Shown here in pieces: positions 1 to 8,843 of a stretch of DNA of 64,000 nucleotides. The first letter of the stretch is position 1; every line of letters begins with the position of its first letter. Position numbers and translations under genes: made by a program. The notes under the pieces were generated by a model. It was given only the letters and a program-made list of their open reading frames with translations, searched no databases and was not told the origin of the DNA. This DNA comes from Streptomyces sp. NBC_01497 (GTDB taxonomy: Bacteria; Actinomycetota; Actinomycetes; Streptomycetales; Streptomycetaceae): positions 372,001-436,000 of the forward strand of contig NZ_CP109428.1 in the NCBI RefSeq assembly GCF_036250695.1, in the 5' to 3' direction.

Positions 1-425
1 CCGTCGATGAGGAGGTGGTGCTTGCTGCCGGGCCGTGCGCGGTCGACCGGGCTGGGACCGCTTTTGGGCCCCGTCGGGCGGCCCGGGCATGGGAGGAATC
101 GCTTCCCCGCCCGAGACCAGTCGAGCTGCTTCGCCGCCCGGGGCTTGGCCAGCAGCACGAGGTGGAGCCTGTCCCAGACGTTGGCCTCGTTCCACGCTGC
201 CAGCCGCCGCCAGCACGTCATGCCCGAGCCGAAGCCCAGCTCCCGCGGTAGGTACTCCCACTGGATCCCGGTATGCAGCACGAACAGGATCCCGTACAAA
301 GCCTGCCGGTCCGGCACCCGCGGCCTGCCGGCCACGAGTTTCGGTCCTGGCTCAGGCAGCAACGGCTCGATCAACGACCACAGTTCATCCGAGACGATCC
401 ACGGACGCGACCCTCTCTTCCCCAC
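1..425 (-). pseudogene. IS5-family transposase, 5' part, cut by window edge
   Basis: The minus strand from a GTG at 425 reads as an IS5-type transposase N-terminus: WIVSDELWSLIEPLLP, then GRPRVPDRQALYGILFVL and TGIQWEYLP, later GPSPVDRARPGSKHH. The frame stays open to base 1, so the C-terminal half lies outside the window. After DWSRA the expected VIDSSHVRA segment, which carries the first catalytic Asp in this family, is replaced by an out-of-frame stretch (AGKRFLPCPG) before the frame returns. That points to a pair of compensating indels and a dead enzyme. The end of the element near 430-487 abuts the next IS. Confidence 0.75.
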
Positions 426-489
426 GGACAGCCCAACGAGCATCCGAGCCGACAGTCACATCATCCGAGACTTCTGTCAGGACCTCTAA

Positions 490-1354
490 GACAGTGTCCT
501 ATGTGGTGAGCCGAATGAGTCGTTTGTAGCAGCAGAGGGCGGCGGCGAGGCCGAGGAAGGCCAAGTAGTTGCGGGGATGACGTTCGTAGCGGTGGTTGAG
601 TCTGCGGTAGCCGGTCAGCCAGGACATGGTCCGCTCGATGACCCATCGTCGTCGGCCTCATCGTTGGCTGGACTCGATTCCCTTGCGGGCGATGCGGACG
701 CCGATGCGTTTGCCGCGGAGCCATCGTCGCAGGTCGCGCTGGTCGTACGCCTTGTCGGCGTGGAGCTTGCGGGGTTTGTAGTGCCAGCCGTTTTCGGGGT
801 CGTGTCTCGTTTGGAGACCGGCGACCATCGCCTTCAGGCCCTGACTGTCAGGGGTGTTGCCTGCGGAGACGCCGACGACGAGGGGCAGCCCGTTCGCGTC
901 CGACAAGACGTGCATTGTGGAGCCCGGCTTGCCTCGGTCCACGGGGCTCGGACCTGTGAGTTCGCCCCCTTTTTAGCCCGTACGTGGGCGGAGTCGAGGA
1001 CAGTGCGTGTGAGGTCGAGCAGTCCGCACTCGTCGATCCGATCCAGCACGGCCTCGTGGAGCCGGCCCCACACCCCGGCTCTCGACCAGATCAGGAACCG
1101 GCGATGCGCGGTGGACTTCGAAATGCCGAAACAGGGTGGCAGGGCCCGCCAGGCACAGCCACTGACCAGGACGTAGATGATCGCCGCGAACAGCGTCTCA
1201 TCAGGCGTGTCCTGCGTCCCGCCGCCCTGCGGCCGCACCTTCGACGGCGGGATCAATGGCTCCGCGATCTCCCACAAACCATCCGGAACAATCCAACTCC
1301 ACGTACCTCGCCCCATGTTCAACTCAACGAGACGCTCCCACATAGGACACTGTC
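490..1354 (-). mobile_element. Complete 865-bp IS5-family element, copy A
   Basis: Ends are GACAGTGTCCTATGTGG on the left and its complement CCACATAGGACACTGTC on the right, with TAA directly repeated outside both ends (487-489 and 1355-1357). A near-identical 865-bp copy lies in opposite orientation at 23981-24845, also flanked by TAA. The transposase is on the minus strand. Precise ends and a target duplication mean the element transposed as a unit, but its transposase gene carries a stop codon (see the gene entry). Confidence 0.92.
499..1343 (-). pseudogene. IS5-family transposase with -1 frameshift and in-frame stop
   Basis: The first frame starts MWERLVELNMGRGTWSW at 1343 and includes the DSAHVRAKKG motif. 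Continuation (PSPVDRGKPGS, then HADKAYD, then VIERTMSWLTGYRR) is in the -1 frame, entered at an A5G5 slip site typical of programmed frameshifting in this family. In the second frame a TGA follows IESSQR, where an intact relative in this window (15912-16754) has ERLGRRRW. The stop removes the last catalytic Glu region (VIERT), so the gene is probably inactive unless the stop is read through. The same stop is in the copy at 23992-24836. Confidence 0.85.
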
Positions 1355-1357
1355 TAA

Positions 1358-1818
1358 GGCCCGGATCACAAGCGCACGACTTGGCGGGGGTACCGCAACG
1401 GCTGCCCTGAGTATTCGCCAACGATCTTTGCCCGAGTACTGCTTCTCAGGGCAGGATGCTCCTTGAGTGACCGGCCGCATATCTAGATCGCCTGTACCCT
1501 GGAATACATGGAAGCCTACGTGCGTTCATAAGTGCGTGGCTACGAGGGGGACGGTGTTACCGGGCTCATCTGTCCCACGTGGGGAAGACTGATCAAGTGA
1601 ATCCCTGCGGAGCCTCCTGCAGCAAGGCTGCCGTCCCTCCGTCCGCCCTGAGCCGCCTCGACTGGTCCGCCCCTGTTCCCGTCGGGGCGGTTTTGCGTCC
1701 TTGCGCGAGCAACGAGCCAGGACTGATACCTGTCCGTCTGGCTTTCGCCGGCGTGTCGCCCCTGTGCGTCGTACTGCTCTGCGGCGGCCACATCACCCAT
1801 CGCGGCTAACATGGTGCC
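1358..1818. other. Intergenic, 460 bp
   Basis: No convincing gene. It holds the upstream region of the TetR gene that starts at 1819. Open frames here have no recognisable domain and look like high-GC chance frames. Confidence 0.6.
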
Positions 1819-2478
1819 GTGGCCGATACGAGGAGCAACATACGACGGTTCACCGTGAAGCACCATGCCGCGCGCGCGCGTATCCTCGCCGCGGCTGCGG
1901 ACTTGATCGCGCGTGACGGAGTCACCAACACGGGAATCGAAGAGATACGCAAAGCAGCGGGCGTCGGTGGTTCGCAGGTGAGCCGGTTCTACCCTGACAA
2001 GAGGGCCTTGATCAGAGATGTCATCGCCTGGCAGGCCGACCTCAATCTGGCGTCTCAGTGTCCACCGGCCCTAGGCAACCTCGACTCGTTCGCCGCCTGG
2101 CACCAATGGGCACAGATGATTATGGATAGACAGAGCAGTCGCAACTTCGTCGGAGGCTGTGACTTCGGCTCCCTCGCCGGGCAGCTCGTCGAATCTGACG
2201 ATGCCACCCGTGCGGACCTTGCCGATGGTTACCAGCGATGGATCGGCCTCTTCCGGGATGGCCTGAGCGCCATGCGCGACTGCGGTGACCTGCGCTCCGA
2301 CGCTGACCCCCATGCCCTTGCGGTCGCCACCCTCAGTGCCATGCAGGGCGGCATGCTGCTCTCCCAAACCTTGCGCGACATTAACCCTCTCCGTGACGCG
2401 CTGAGGGCCGCCCTCGAACGGATCGAGGGCTTTGCGGACGAAGGCCACTCCATCGTCTATGACGTTGGCGGGAGTTGA
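1819..2478 (+). CDS. TetR/AcrR-family transcriptional regulator
   Basis: 219 aa. The N-terminal domain (about residues 16-65) has the TetR helix-turn-helix pattern: ARARILAAAADLIARDG, then GIEEIRKAAGV, then SRFYPDKRALIRDVI. The C-terminal half is a typical variable ligand-binding helical domain. The GTG at 1819 gives a normal-length basic lead-in before the HTH; no strong ribosome site decides it. No adjacent target gene survives: both sides are IS material, so ligand and regulon cannot be inferred. Members of this family usually repress a neighbouring efflux or catabolic gene. Confidence 0.85.
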   Translation: MADTRSNIRRFTVKHHAARARILAAAADLIARDGVTNTGIEEIRKAAGVGGSQVSRFYPDKRALIRDVIAWQADLNLASQCPPALGNLDSFAAWHQWAQMIMDRQSSRNFVGGCDFGSLAGQLVESDDATRADLADGYQRWIGLFRDGLSAMRDCGDLRSDADPHALAVATLSAMQGGMLLSQTLRDINPLRDALRAALERIEGFADEGHSIVYDVGGS

Positions 2479-2639
2479 CGCCTGTTGAGGGCGATCGACC
2501 TGTCAACTCGCAAGTAGCCGCAGCAGGGAAGTTGGCGGGTGGTCGCGACTACCCCGCTGGCCGGCAATCGTGTGCTTGGGCGGTGCCCCGCAAGCCGAAC
2601 TCCTCACGCTGATCCGGGGGCCGGGCCGGCAAGTAATTC

Positions 2640-3070
2640 CGGAAGCTGCCAAAGTGTTGCGTCAGAGGCAGGTTTTGTACCCTGCGGCGTTATTGGTCAG
2701 GACACGTTCGATACTCATCCCACGGCGGATGAAGAGGGCTTGGGCCCATTGTCAGAACGCGGTGCTGGTCTTCTCTGCCCTGTCTCGGTGGACTTGGCTG
2801 TAGGCAAGGCAGGACTGGTTGTTGACGGTGGAGCGGGCATCTCTGCCCCGTCGATCATCGGCGTGCCGCTATTGCGCTCTCTGGACGTGCATCGGCTCGC
2901 CGTCACAGCTGCTCGGTCCAGCCGTGCCCGTCGGTGCAGTCCGTGGTGCACCAGAATCCGGTGGACCATTGAGGCCGGCAGGACGAAGATTGGGCTGAGG
3001 CCGGACCGAGTATGGGGGGTGCTGCCGCAACCTGCGGACAGTTGCCTCGCTCTCTGATGCCGGGTGGAGT
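2640..3070 (-). pseudogene. IS481-family transposase remnant
   Basis: Translated on the minus strand this stretch shows broken IS481 features. LPASMVHRILVHHGLHRRARLD matches the family's N-terminal HTH pattern (StvhrvLvrhGl.rL..lDr). TGEP follows in another frame, and GMSIERVLTNNAAGY matches the conserved core segment G(I/V)xVERVLTDNGSxY around a catalytic Asp, here changed to Asn. Several frameshifts and stops separate the pieces. Confidence 0.7.
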
Positions 3071-3662
3071 GTGAGCGGCTCGAGCGGTCACGCAGGTCTG
3101 CATCGCCCTCCACCCACCCCAGGGAGTCATTTGCAGACCGTCCCGCCGCGTTCAAACACTTCCAGATCCGCTACGAACGCCCGACCATCCACGCCTCGGG
3201 CTACTTCAACCTATCAGCGACATGTACTGCTTGAGACGACCCCGAACCTCAGTCCGACGTGATCAACACGGAGACGCCTTGAAAAACGCGCGGCTCTGGG
3301 ACTGCAAAACATGCGCCCCAAGGGGGACCAGCTGGCAACTGGGCACGGTAGGGCTTCCGGTGCAGTAACCGACACCGGACGTATAGCGGAGTATCGGGCG
3401 GGCGCGGGGAGGGGGGGCCGCGTCCCGCCCGATAGCCGTCCGTCACGTGGCAGCATCGGTCGGCGTATGTAGTTTACCCGGGCTGAGGTACGTCGCTGCC
3501 ACAGCAGCGTAGCGCTCGTCTGCGTGACGGAAGGGCGGCAAAGGTATTGCGCTGCTCATACCGCAGCTTCAAGGGCTGCATGGTCCTCCCCCTTCGTTCA
3601 ACCCCGAGGTCCGGTCGGTAGGTAGGTGATGTGAATTCGACGCAATCTGCGCTTGACGGTAG
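3071..3662. other. Intergenic, about 590 bp
   Basis: No gene recognised on either strand; no repeat shared with the rest of the window was noticed. The IS5-family element begins at 3663. Confidence 0.5.
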
Positions 3663-3876
3663 CTAAGGGCCGTCCCATAACTGCTGGTCGCAGGTGAGAT
3701 GATCTTGCTGTGTGGCTGGTGTCACCACGGCGTCGGGGCCGTCATGGATAGCCCGTTCACCGCGCTGAGCCCACGCCTGTTCGGGACGCGGGTGACGGTT
3801 CGGCGGCGTGAGGGTGCGGACGCGGTTCGCAGGGGTCGGCCGTGGAGCCTGTCGTTGGAGGACCGGGCACTGCTAG

Positions 3877-4999
3877 GACTTGTCCGGGCGATCATGTGCG
3901 GAGCCAGATGACGAGGGTTGCTGCGGTTGCGGTGCCGAGGTAGACGTAGCCTCGTTTGTCGTATCGCGTGGCGACGGCTCGGGATTGTTTGAGCTTGTTG
4001 TCCTTCAGCCCGCGCCTGGCAGCAGCCCGCTTCCCCCCGCGCCAACGATCGGCGGCAGGCCGTAACGGGCCCGAACCGCGTCGACCTCGTTCGGGGCGTT
4101 CGCGCGTGCCGCGCAGGACCAGGCCCGCAGCTCGTTCGACGGTGTTGCGTTTCTTGTAACGCTCCGCGTCGAAGGCGGGTGGCCGTCCGCCGCGTGAGCC
4201 TTTGCGCAGGCGGGCGGCCTGGCTGTCGGTCTTCTCCGGGATCGTGTGCCGGATACCCCGACGCCGCAGGTACCGGCGGCAGGGGCCGTTGCTGTATGCC
4301 TTGTCCGCGGCAAGGCTGTCGGGCTTGCCGCGCGGCCTGCCCACGGTCGTGCGCGGGACTCGGATCTTCTCCAGCACCGCTTCGAACTGGGTGCAGTCCG
4401 CCCGCTGTCCGCCGGTCAGAACCAGGGACAGGGGGCGGCAGCGTCCGTCGGCGCTCAGGTGGAGTTTGCTGGTGAAGCCGCCCCGCGAGCGGCCCAGGCC
4501 CTCACCTCCCGCACCACCTCCACCAGCCGGCCGTGCAGGCTCTGCCAGGGCGTTTCGTCCTGGCGTTCTGCCTGTTCGCCCCCCTTTGAGGGGGCGGGCG
4601 GCGGATCGGTGCGGGCACCGGCCGCATGCTGATGCGCACGCACGATGGTGGAGTCGACCGCAATGTCCCAGTCGATGTCACCAGCCGCGTCGGCCGCGGC
4701 CTGAACCTGCCGCAACAGGCGTTCCCATGTCCCGTCCGCCGACCACTGCCGATGACGTTCGTAGACGGTCTTCCACGGCCCGAACCTCTCCGGAAGATCA
4801 CGCCAGTGCACGCCGGTTCGCACTCGGTGCAAGATCCCGTCGATCACCTGCCGGTGATCCCGCCACCGGCCACACCGGTTGTTGCTGACCGGCAGAAACG
4901 GCCGCAGCCGCTCCCACTCCGCATCCGTCAAGTCACCCCGCCCCATGCCCAGGACAACGAGCCAGAAGTCAGACAGTCACATGATCGGGCGGACAAGCT
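3877..4999 (-). mobile_element. IS5-family element (1123 bp) nested in another IS5
   Basis: The ends GACTTGTCCGGGCGATCATGTG (left) and the complement of CATGATCGGGCGGACAAGCT (right) form imperfect inverted repeats. The target duplication CTAG is at 3873-3876 and 5000-5003. A truncated, decayed relative lies at 55873-56717. This copy is longer than the roughly 1 kb expected because its transposase contains an extra in-frame block at 4000-4128. Confidence 0.88.
3892..4946 (-). CDS. IS5-family transposase (two frames, extra 43-aa block)
   Basis: The first frame from ATG 4946 (MGRGDLTDAEWERLRPFLP, then GVHWRDLPERFGPW, IDWDIAVDSTIVRAHQ) holds the HTH and first catalytic Asp. The second frame (LGRSRGGF, KLHLSADGRCRPL, ADKAYSNGPCRRYL, IRHTIPEKTD, then SRAVATRYDKRGYVY) holds the rest. 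A -1 shift on AAAGGGGGG near 4590 would fuse them. Between NTVERA and NKLKQSRAV, where this family normally has one or two residues, lie about 43 extra in-frame residues rich in Arg and Gly (4000-4128). Whether this is tolerated is unknown, so activity is doubtful. Confidence 0.75.
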
Positions 5000-5671
5000 C
5001 TAGTTGCGGCCTATTGGCGCACGAACCTGACCGTGCGCCAACTGGCACCGCTGTTGGGGATCTCCAAGTCGGCTGCGGACCGCATCATCGATCACCTCGG
5101 GCCAATGTTCGCCCTCCAGCCCCGCAAGCGATTGGCGAAGAACACCGTGCTGATCGTGGACGGCACCCCGGTGCCCACCCGCGACCACAGCCTTGCCGAG
5201 CAGTCGAAGAGCTACCGGTACTCCACCAACCACCAGGTCGTCATCGACGCCGACACCCGCCTCGTCGTCGTGGTCGCCTGCCCGGCAACCGCAACTACTG
5301 CAAGGCGTGGGAGGAATCCGGCGCCAAGGCCGCCGTCAGTGCGACCATGACAATCGCCGTCGGCGGCTATCCGGGCAGCCGGCTCGTCATGCCGCACCGC
5401 CGCCGCGCAGGCGAGGAACTGCCCGACTGGAAGCAACCGCACAACACGTCCCACAAAATAGGTCCGCGCCGGCGTCGAGCACGTGTTCGCCCGCATGAAG
5501 AACCGGACAATCCTCCGCGACTGCCGTCTCAAACGCGACGGCGTCCACCACGCCAGGCTCGGCATCGACCGGATGCACAACCTCGCCCTCGCCGGATAAC
5601 CCGCCGGGCCGGATAACGGCCCACCATGCCCGCAGCGACTCAGAGAGCATTTACGGGACGTGTCAGGTGTT

Positions 5672-6700
5672 GCGGTTGGAGTCGGGGCCGGCGTTGGCCC
5701 GGTAGGTGGCGGGCGGGTTTTCTCGTCGGTGGGTCTGGTGGATCGGTTGCTTCCAGCGTTTGTGATCGGCGGGGGCGTGTTCGACGGTGATGCGCTTCGA
5801 GGGGTGCTGGTGTCGCGGTTGTGGGCGGGCGTCGGGGACCTCGGGCGGACTGATCTTGTTTGCCTTCCGGGGCGGGGTCACCGCTTGGCCCGGATGATTG
5901 TGACGGAGTCCGGGGCGGCGGTCGTCCAAGAGGACTTCCGCGTCGCGAAAGTGGTGGAGGCAGGGAGGGATGCTTTCGTTGCGTGCGGCGGTAGTGTCAG
6001 GCGTTCGCCCTGGTCGCAGGGCATCGGTCCAGGGCGTGCGGCCCTGATGGCCGGCGACGGCGGTGGCCTTCATCGTGTTCTGTTTCTTCTTGCCTGAGAC
6101 GAACGCCCGCCTGCCGCCGCCGGGGGCCGGCGAACCTGGACTTCGGTGGCGTCCAACCGGAGTTGGACGCCTTCGGCCTGGGCGTAGGCGAACACATCCG
6201 CCAGGGTCCGCAGCCGCAGCCGCAGCCGCAGCCGCAGCCGCAGCCGCAGCCGCAGCCGCAGCCGCAGCCGCAGCCGCAGCCGCAGCCGCAGCCGCAGGCC
6301 GGGCCGGTCTGGGACCGCGCATCCCCGCTCGGCGAGCCAGCCTCGTATCTCGCCGATCGCACGGGTGATGGTGGAGCGGTCGACGCCGAACAGCAGCCCC
6401 AACGCCGCCTGCGGCACGTCGTGACGCCAGTGAATCAGCCTGGCCACGAGCCGGTCGACGAACACCAGCCGATGCCGGACACCCGCTCCTGCCTCGCGCT
6501 ACCTGGCCCCGCCGCGAGCCTCATAACGACGCCCCTCGACCACGGCCTGCCACGGGCCAGGCAACTCCTCAACCACCGAGGCGAGATGCCCCCGAGAGAC
6601 CCCCACGAACGCCTGATGCGCGAGAACCGTCCGACTGACCACGACCACCACATCCGGATCACGCCACCCACCAGCGAGAACACCACACGCGCAATCACCC
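5672..6700 (-). pseudogene. Transposase with DDE_Tnp_4-like fold, frameshifted
   Basis: Read on the minus strand: VSRGHLASVVEELPGPWQAV, then FVDRLVARLIHWRHDVPQ, LLFGVDRSTITRAIGEIRGW (HTH), a run of Leu-Arg dipeptides, ADVFAYAQAEGVQLRLDATEVQVRR with the catalytic DATE motif, and after a frame change AFVSGKKKQNTMKAT, then SKRITVEHAPADHKRWKQ. The frame change after RRPP occurs identically in the copy at 39360-40344, so it predates the duplication. Upstream N-terminal sequence is in yet another frame. Confidence 0.72.
6208..6297. repeat. (CCGCAG)15 hexanucleotide tandem repeat
   Basis: Fifteen perfect CCGCAG units. On the transposase (minus) strand they encode alternating Leu-Arg between the HTH and the DATE catalytic segment. 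The sister copy at 39779-39802 has four units. Perfect units of a six-base period suggest slipped-strand expansion. Confidence 0.97.
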
Positions 6701-6712
6701 ACCAACTCGAAA

Positions 6713-7568
6713 GACCGTGTCCAGCATGGTGAGGTTGAGAAAGCGCTTGTAGCAGCAGAGGGCGGCTGCCACCCCGAGGAAGGCCAGGTGGTTGTCGGGG
6801 TGGCGTTCGTGGCGGTGGTTGAGGCGGCGGTAGCCGGTCAGCCACGACATGGTGCCCGTTCGATGACCCACCTTCGGCGTCCGGGTCGTTCGCCGGACTT
6901 GATGCCCTGGCAATTCCGATGCAGATGTGTTTGCCCCATGACCATTTCCGCAGGTGGGGCATGTCGCAGGATTTGTCCGCGTGCAGGCGCTGAGGTTAGA
7001 CGTAGCGGCCTCGGTGGGGGTCGCGTCTCGTTTGGTAACCGGCGACCATGGGCTTCACCGCGAGGCTGTCGTGGACGTTCGCGGCGGAGACACCGACGAC
7101 CAGGGGCAGTCCGTTCGCGTCCGACGGGATGTGTGCGTCTTGGAGCCCGGCTTGCCCCGGTCCGCGGAGCTCGGACCTGCCTGTTCGCCCCCTTTTTTTG
7201 CCCGTAGGTGCGCGGAGTCCAGCACGACACGCCAGACATCGATGAGGCCGGCGTCGTCGAGGCGGTGGAGCACCGCCTCGTGAGGTCGGCCCCAGACGCC
7301 GACTCTCGACCAGATCATGAAGCGGCGATGCGCCGTCGACTTCGACACCTCGAAGCACGGCGGTAAGGCCCGTCAGAAACAGCCGCTGACCAGCACGTAG
7401 ACGACCGCCGCGAACAGCGTCCCATCAGGCGTGTCCTTCGTTCCACCACCCTGCGGGCACATCCTCGACGACGGGATGAAGGGCTTCGCCATCGCCCACA
7501 ACCCACCCGGGGCAATCCAACTCCGATGTTGAACTGAGATACCCAACATCACCACATAGGACACGGTC
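6713..7568 (-). mobile_element. Decayed IS5-family element (856 bp)
   Basis: The terminal repeats GACCGTGTCC and GGACACGGTC match the ends of the intact IS at 15899-16763. The minus strand contains a broken transposase in several frames: PGGLWAMAKPFIP, LFAAVVYVLVSG then a stop, RALPPCFEVSKSTAHRRF, VVLDSAHLRAKKGG, PSSADRGKPGSK and MSWLTGYRRLNHRH. Stops and frameshifts rule out an active enzyme. Confidence 0.82.
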
Positions 7569-7664
7569 CAACTGCCCGACCTGGCTGGCCAGCGGAGTCC
7601 CCCGTCCCTTCGACAGCACGTCCACACCCGGAGCGGTGGAATCCGGCGCCACCCCGAGGCAACA

Positions 7665-7824
7665 CTAAGGGCTGTCCCGTAACCCCGGGCACCGCCTGCC
7701 GATGTCCGGTTCGACCTACTTGGTTAGGGTCCGGTTTAGGCCGCGATTTGGGGCGCAACGGGACAATCAGATCCGCTTGTGGTGACCTACCGACCTCTGC
7801 CCTGAGTTACGGGAGCACGCTTAG
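7665..7824. repeat. 160-bp MITE, copy 1
   Basis: Starts CTAAGGGCTGTCCCGTAAC and ends GTTACGGGAGCACGCTTAG. It is the reverse complement of copies at 25375-25534 and 49513-49672, all exactly 160 bp. No coding capacity. The terminal repeats match those of the IS5 element at 3663, so a transposase of that type is the likely mobiliser. Confidence 0.9.
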
Positions 7825-7992
7825 CCTCGTGACCTTTGGAGCAGGGCACCAGGCGGCTGTTCCCGCGTGAAGACGGGCAGCCTGACGGTTCTGCCGACTG
7901 CGGTCCTCCAAGAAGAGCTCGGCGGTTGAACCCAACTAACTTGCGCTGCGTCGGTGTATGCATAGGCTCACTGGGAAGCACTTGGAGGAGAC

Positions 7993-8466
7993 GTGAAGGT
8001 TCGGTACCTTGTGGCGGCCGCTCTTATGTCAGCCACAGCAGTTACTGGGTTCGCGATGTCGGCTTCTGCAGCTGCAGTTTGTCCGATAGGTAAGGTTTGC
8101 TTTTATCAAGATTCCCAGGAGCGGGGATCGATGTCGGTGCAGGATCGTTTGACATCCGGTCCGTACTACTCCATTCACGACTTTCGCAACAGTCACTATC
8201 ACAATAACGCAAGCCTCAACGATTCGATCAGTTCCGTCGTAAACAGCTCCTCCCGCTGCTTGAATCTCTTTGCTGATCCTGATTTCCGTTCTAGCCGCAG
8301 CTACAGGATCATCATGGCGCCCGGTAGCAGGATGGATATGGACGACACCATGAAGGGCGTAAGCGATAATGACGCCATGTCATCAGCCTATACGTACAAT
8401 GTAGACAGCGATGGAAAGTGCGACCAAAAGGTAGGATCCCAGACGTTCTTCCCATTCGTATTGTAG
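7993..8466 (+). CDS. Secreted peptidase-inhibitor I36-like protein
   Basis: 157 aa from a GTG preceded by GGAGGAG at good spacing. Residues 1-27 form a signal peptide (MKVRYLVAAALMSATAV to SASA). The mature start AAVCPIGKVCFYQD carries the CPxGxVCFY motif of I36-type inhibitors and related beta/gamma-crystallin-like exported proteins of Streptomyces. A second Cys pair (SRCLNLF, GKCDQK) may form a disulfide. Known relatives inhibit metalloproteinases; target and inhibition here are inference. The codon choice is less GC-biased than the core genes at 46-53 kb, suggesting a separate origin. Confidence 0.8.
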   Translation: MKVRYLVAAALMSATAVTGFAMSASAAAVCPIGKVCFYQDSQERGSMSVQDRLTSGPYYSIHDFRNSHYHNNASLNDSISSVVNSSSRCLNLFADPDFRSSRSYRIIMAPGSRMDMDDTMKGVSDNDAMSSAYTYNVDSDGKCDQKVGSQTFFPFVL

Positions 8467-8843
8467 GATTATAAACTAATTTCTTCCATCTATTGCTCTC
8501 GATCGATCAACCGGCGGTTAAACCTGCGGTCCTTCGGGTCGGTGACGACTAGTGCGTGCATCCACTCTCGATGAAACACCTGTGAAGTCAATGGCGGCCC
8601 TGATGACGTAGTCCTATTGACGCAGGGAAATCCGAGGACTTTAGAATCACAGTATTATTTGGCCGCTGTCATCCTCGGCCGGGGAAAGCGCCAAGAGGGT
8701 AGGGCGGATCTCGGCGTCAGCGGGAAGCTCGGCAAGGTAAACCAGCCATTGATCCTGCCGGAAAGGCTACCGATCCCACTGTTGAGAAATGCACTTTGCG
8801 AGGCTGCCTGCAGCTGACTAACCCCTATAGGTAGGAGAGGCGA
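8467..8843. other. Intergenic, about 380 bp
   Basis: No domain-bearing gene. A 66-codon open frame from a TTG near 8617 has no recognisable motif and a poor start context, so it was not called. The end of the region supplies the GGAGAG ribosome site of the next gene. Confidence 0.5.

Larger units (their letters stand above)
3744..5599 (+). pseudogene. IS5-family transposase split by nested IS and frameshifted
   Basis: The first part (3744-3876) reads MDSPFTALSPRLFGTRVTV to SLEDRALL. The second (from 5000) reads LVAAYWRTNLTVRQLAPLL, then GISKSAADRIIDHLGP and VLIVDGTPVPTRD. Deleting the nested IS plus one CTAG copy joins the two in the same frame through Leu-Leu-Val-Ala-Ala, proving one original gene. 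Beyond VVVV (about 5275) a small deletion shifts the frame, and the rest (GNRNYCKAWEESGAKAAV, then VEHVFARMK, ILRDCRLKRDGVHHARLG) is scattered over two frames. Two independent lesions make it non-functional. Confidence 0.88.
3663..5656 (+). mobile_element. IS5-family element interrupted by a second IS; likely relative of the MITE
   Basis: The left end reads CTAAGGGCCGTCCCATAAC, matching the terminal repeat of the 160-bp MITEs in this window (CTAAGGGCTGTCCCGTAAC) at 17 of 19 positions. The right end stops at TTTACGGGAC (5651-5659), apparently clipped by the next element. A different IS5 element occupies 3877-4999, flanked by CTAG on both sides. Removing it with one CTAG leaves about 867 bp, a normal IS5 length. 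The transposase is on the plus strand. Confidence 0.75.
5666..6716 (-). mobile_element. DDE_Tnp_4-type IS, copy 1 (1051 bp, expanded repeat)
   Basis: The ends GGTGTTGCGGTTGG and the complement of CCAACTCGAAAGACC form an imperfect inverted repeat. The second copy at 39360-40344 is 985 bp. The 66-bp difference equals exactly eleven CCGCAG units (15 here, 4 there); the rest matches apart from a few base changes. The right end overlaps the terminal bases of the next IS (6713). Confidence 0.82.

Noticed and set aside
6063..6368. Poly-Ala and Pro-Gln repeat proteins
   Set aside because: Products of reading the CCGCAG repeat in the wrong frames; the transposase frame is the Leu-Arg one.
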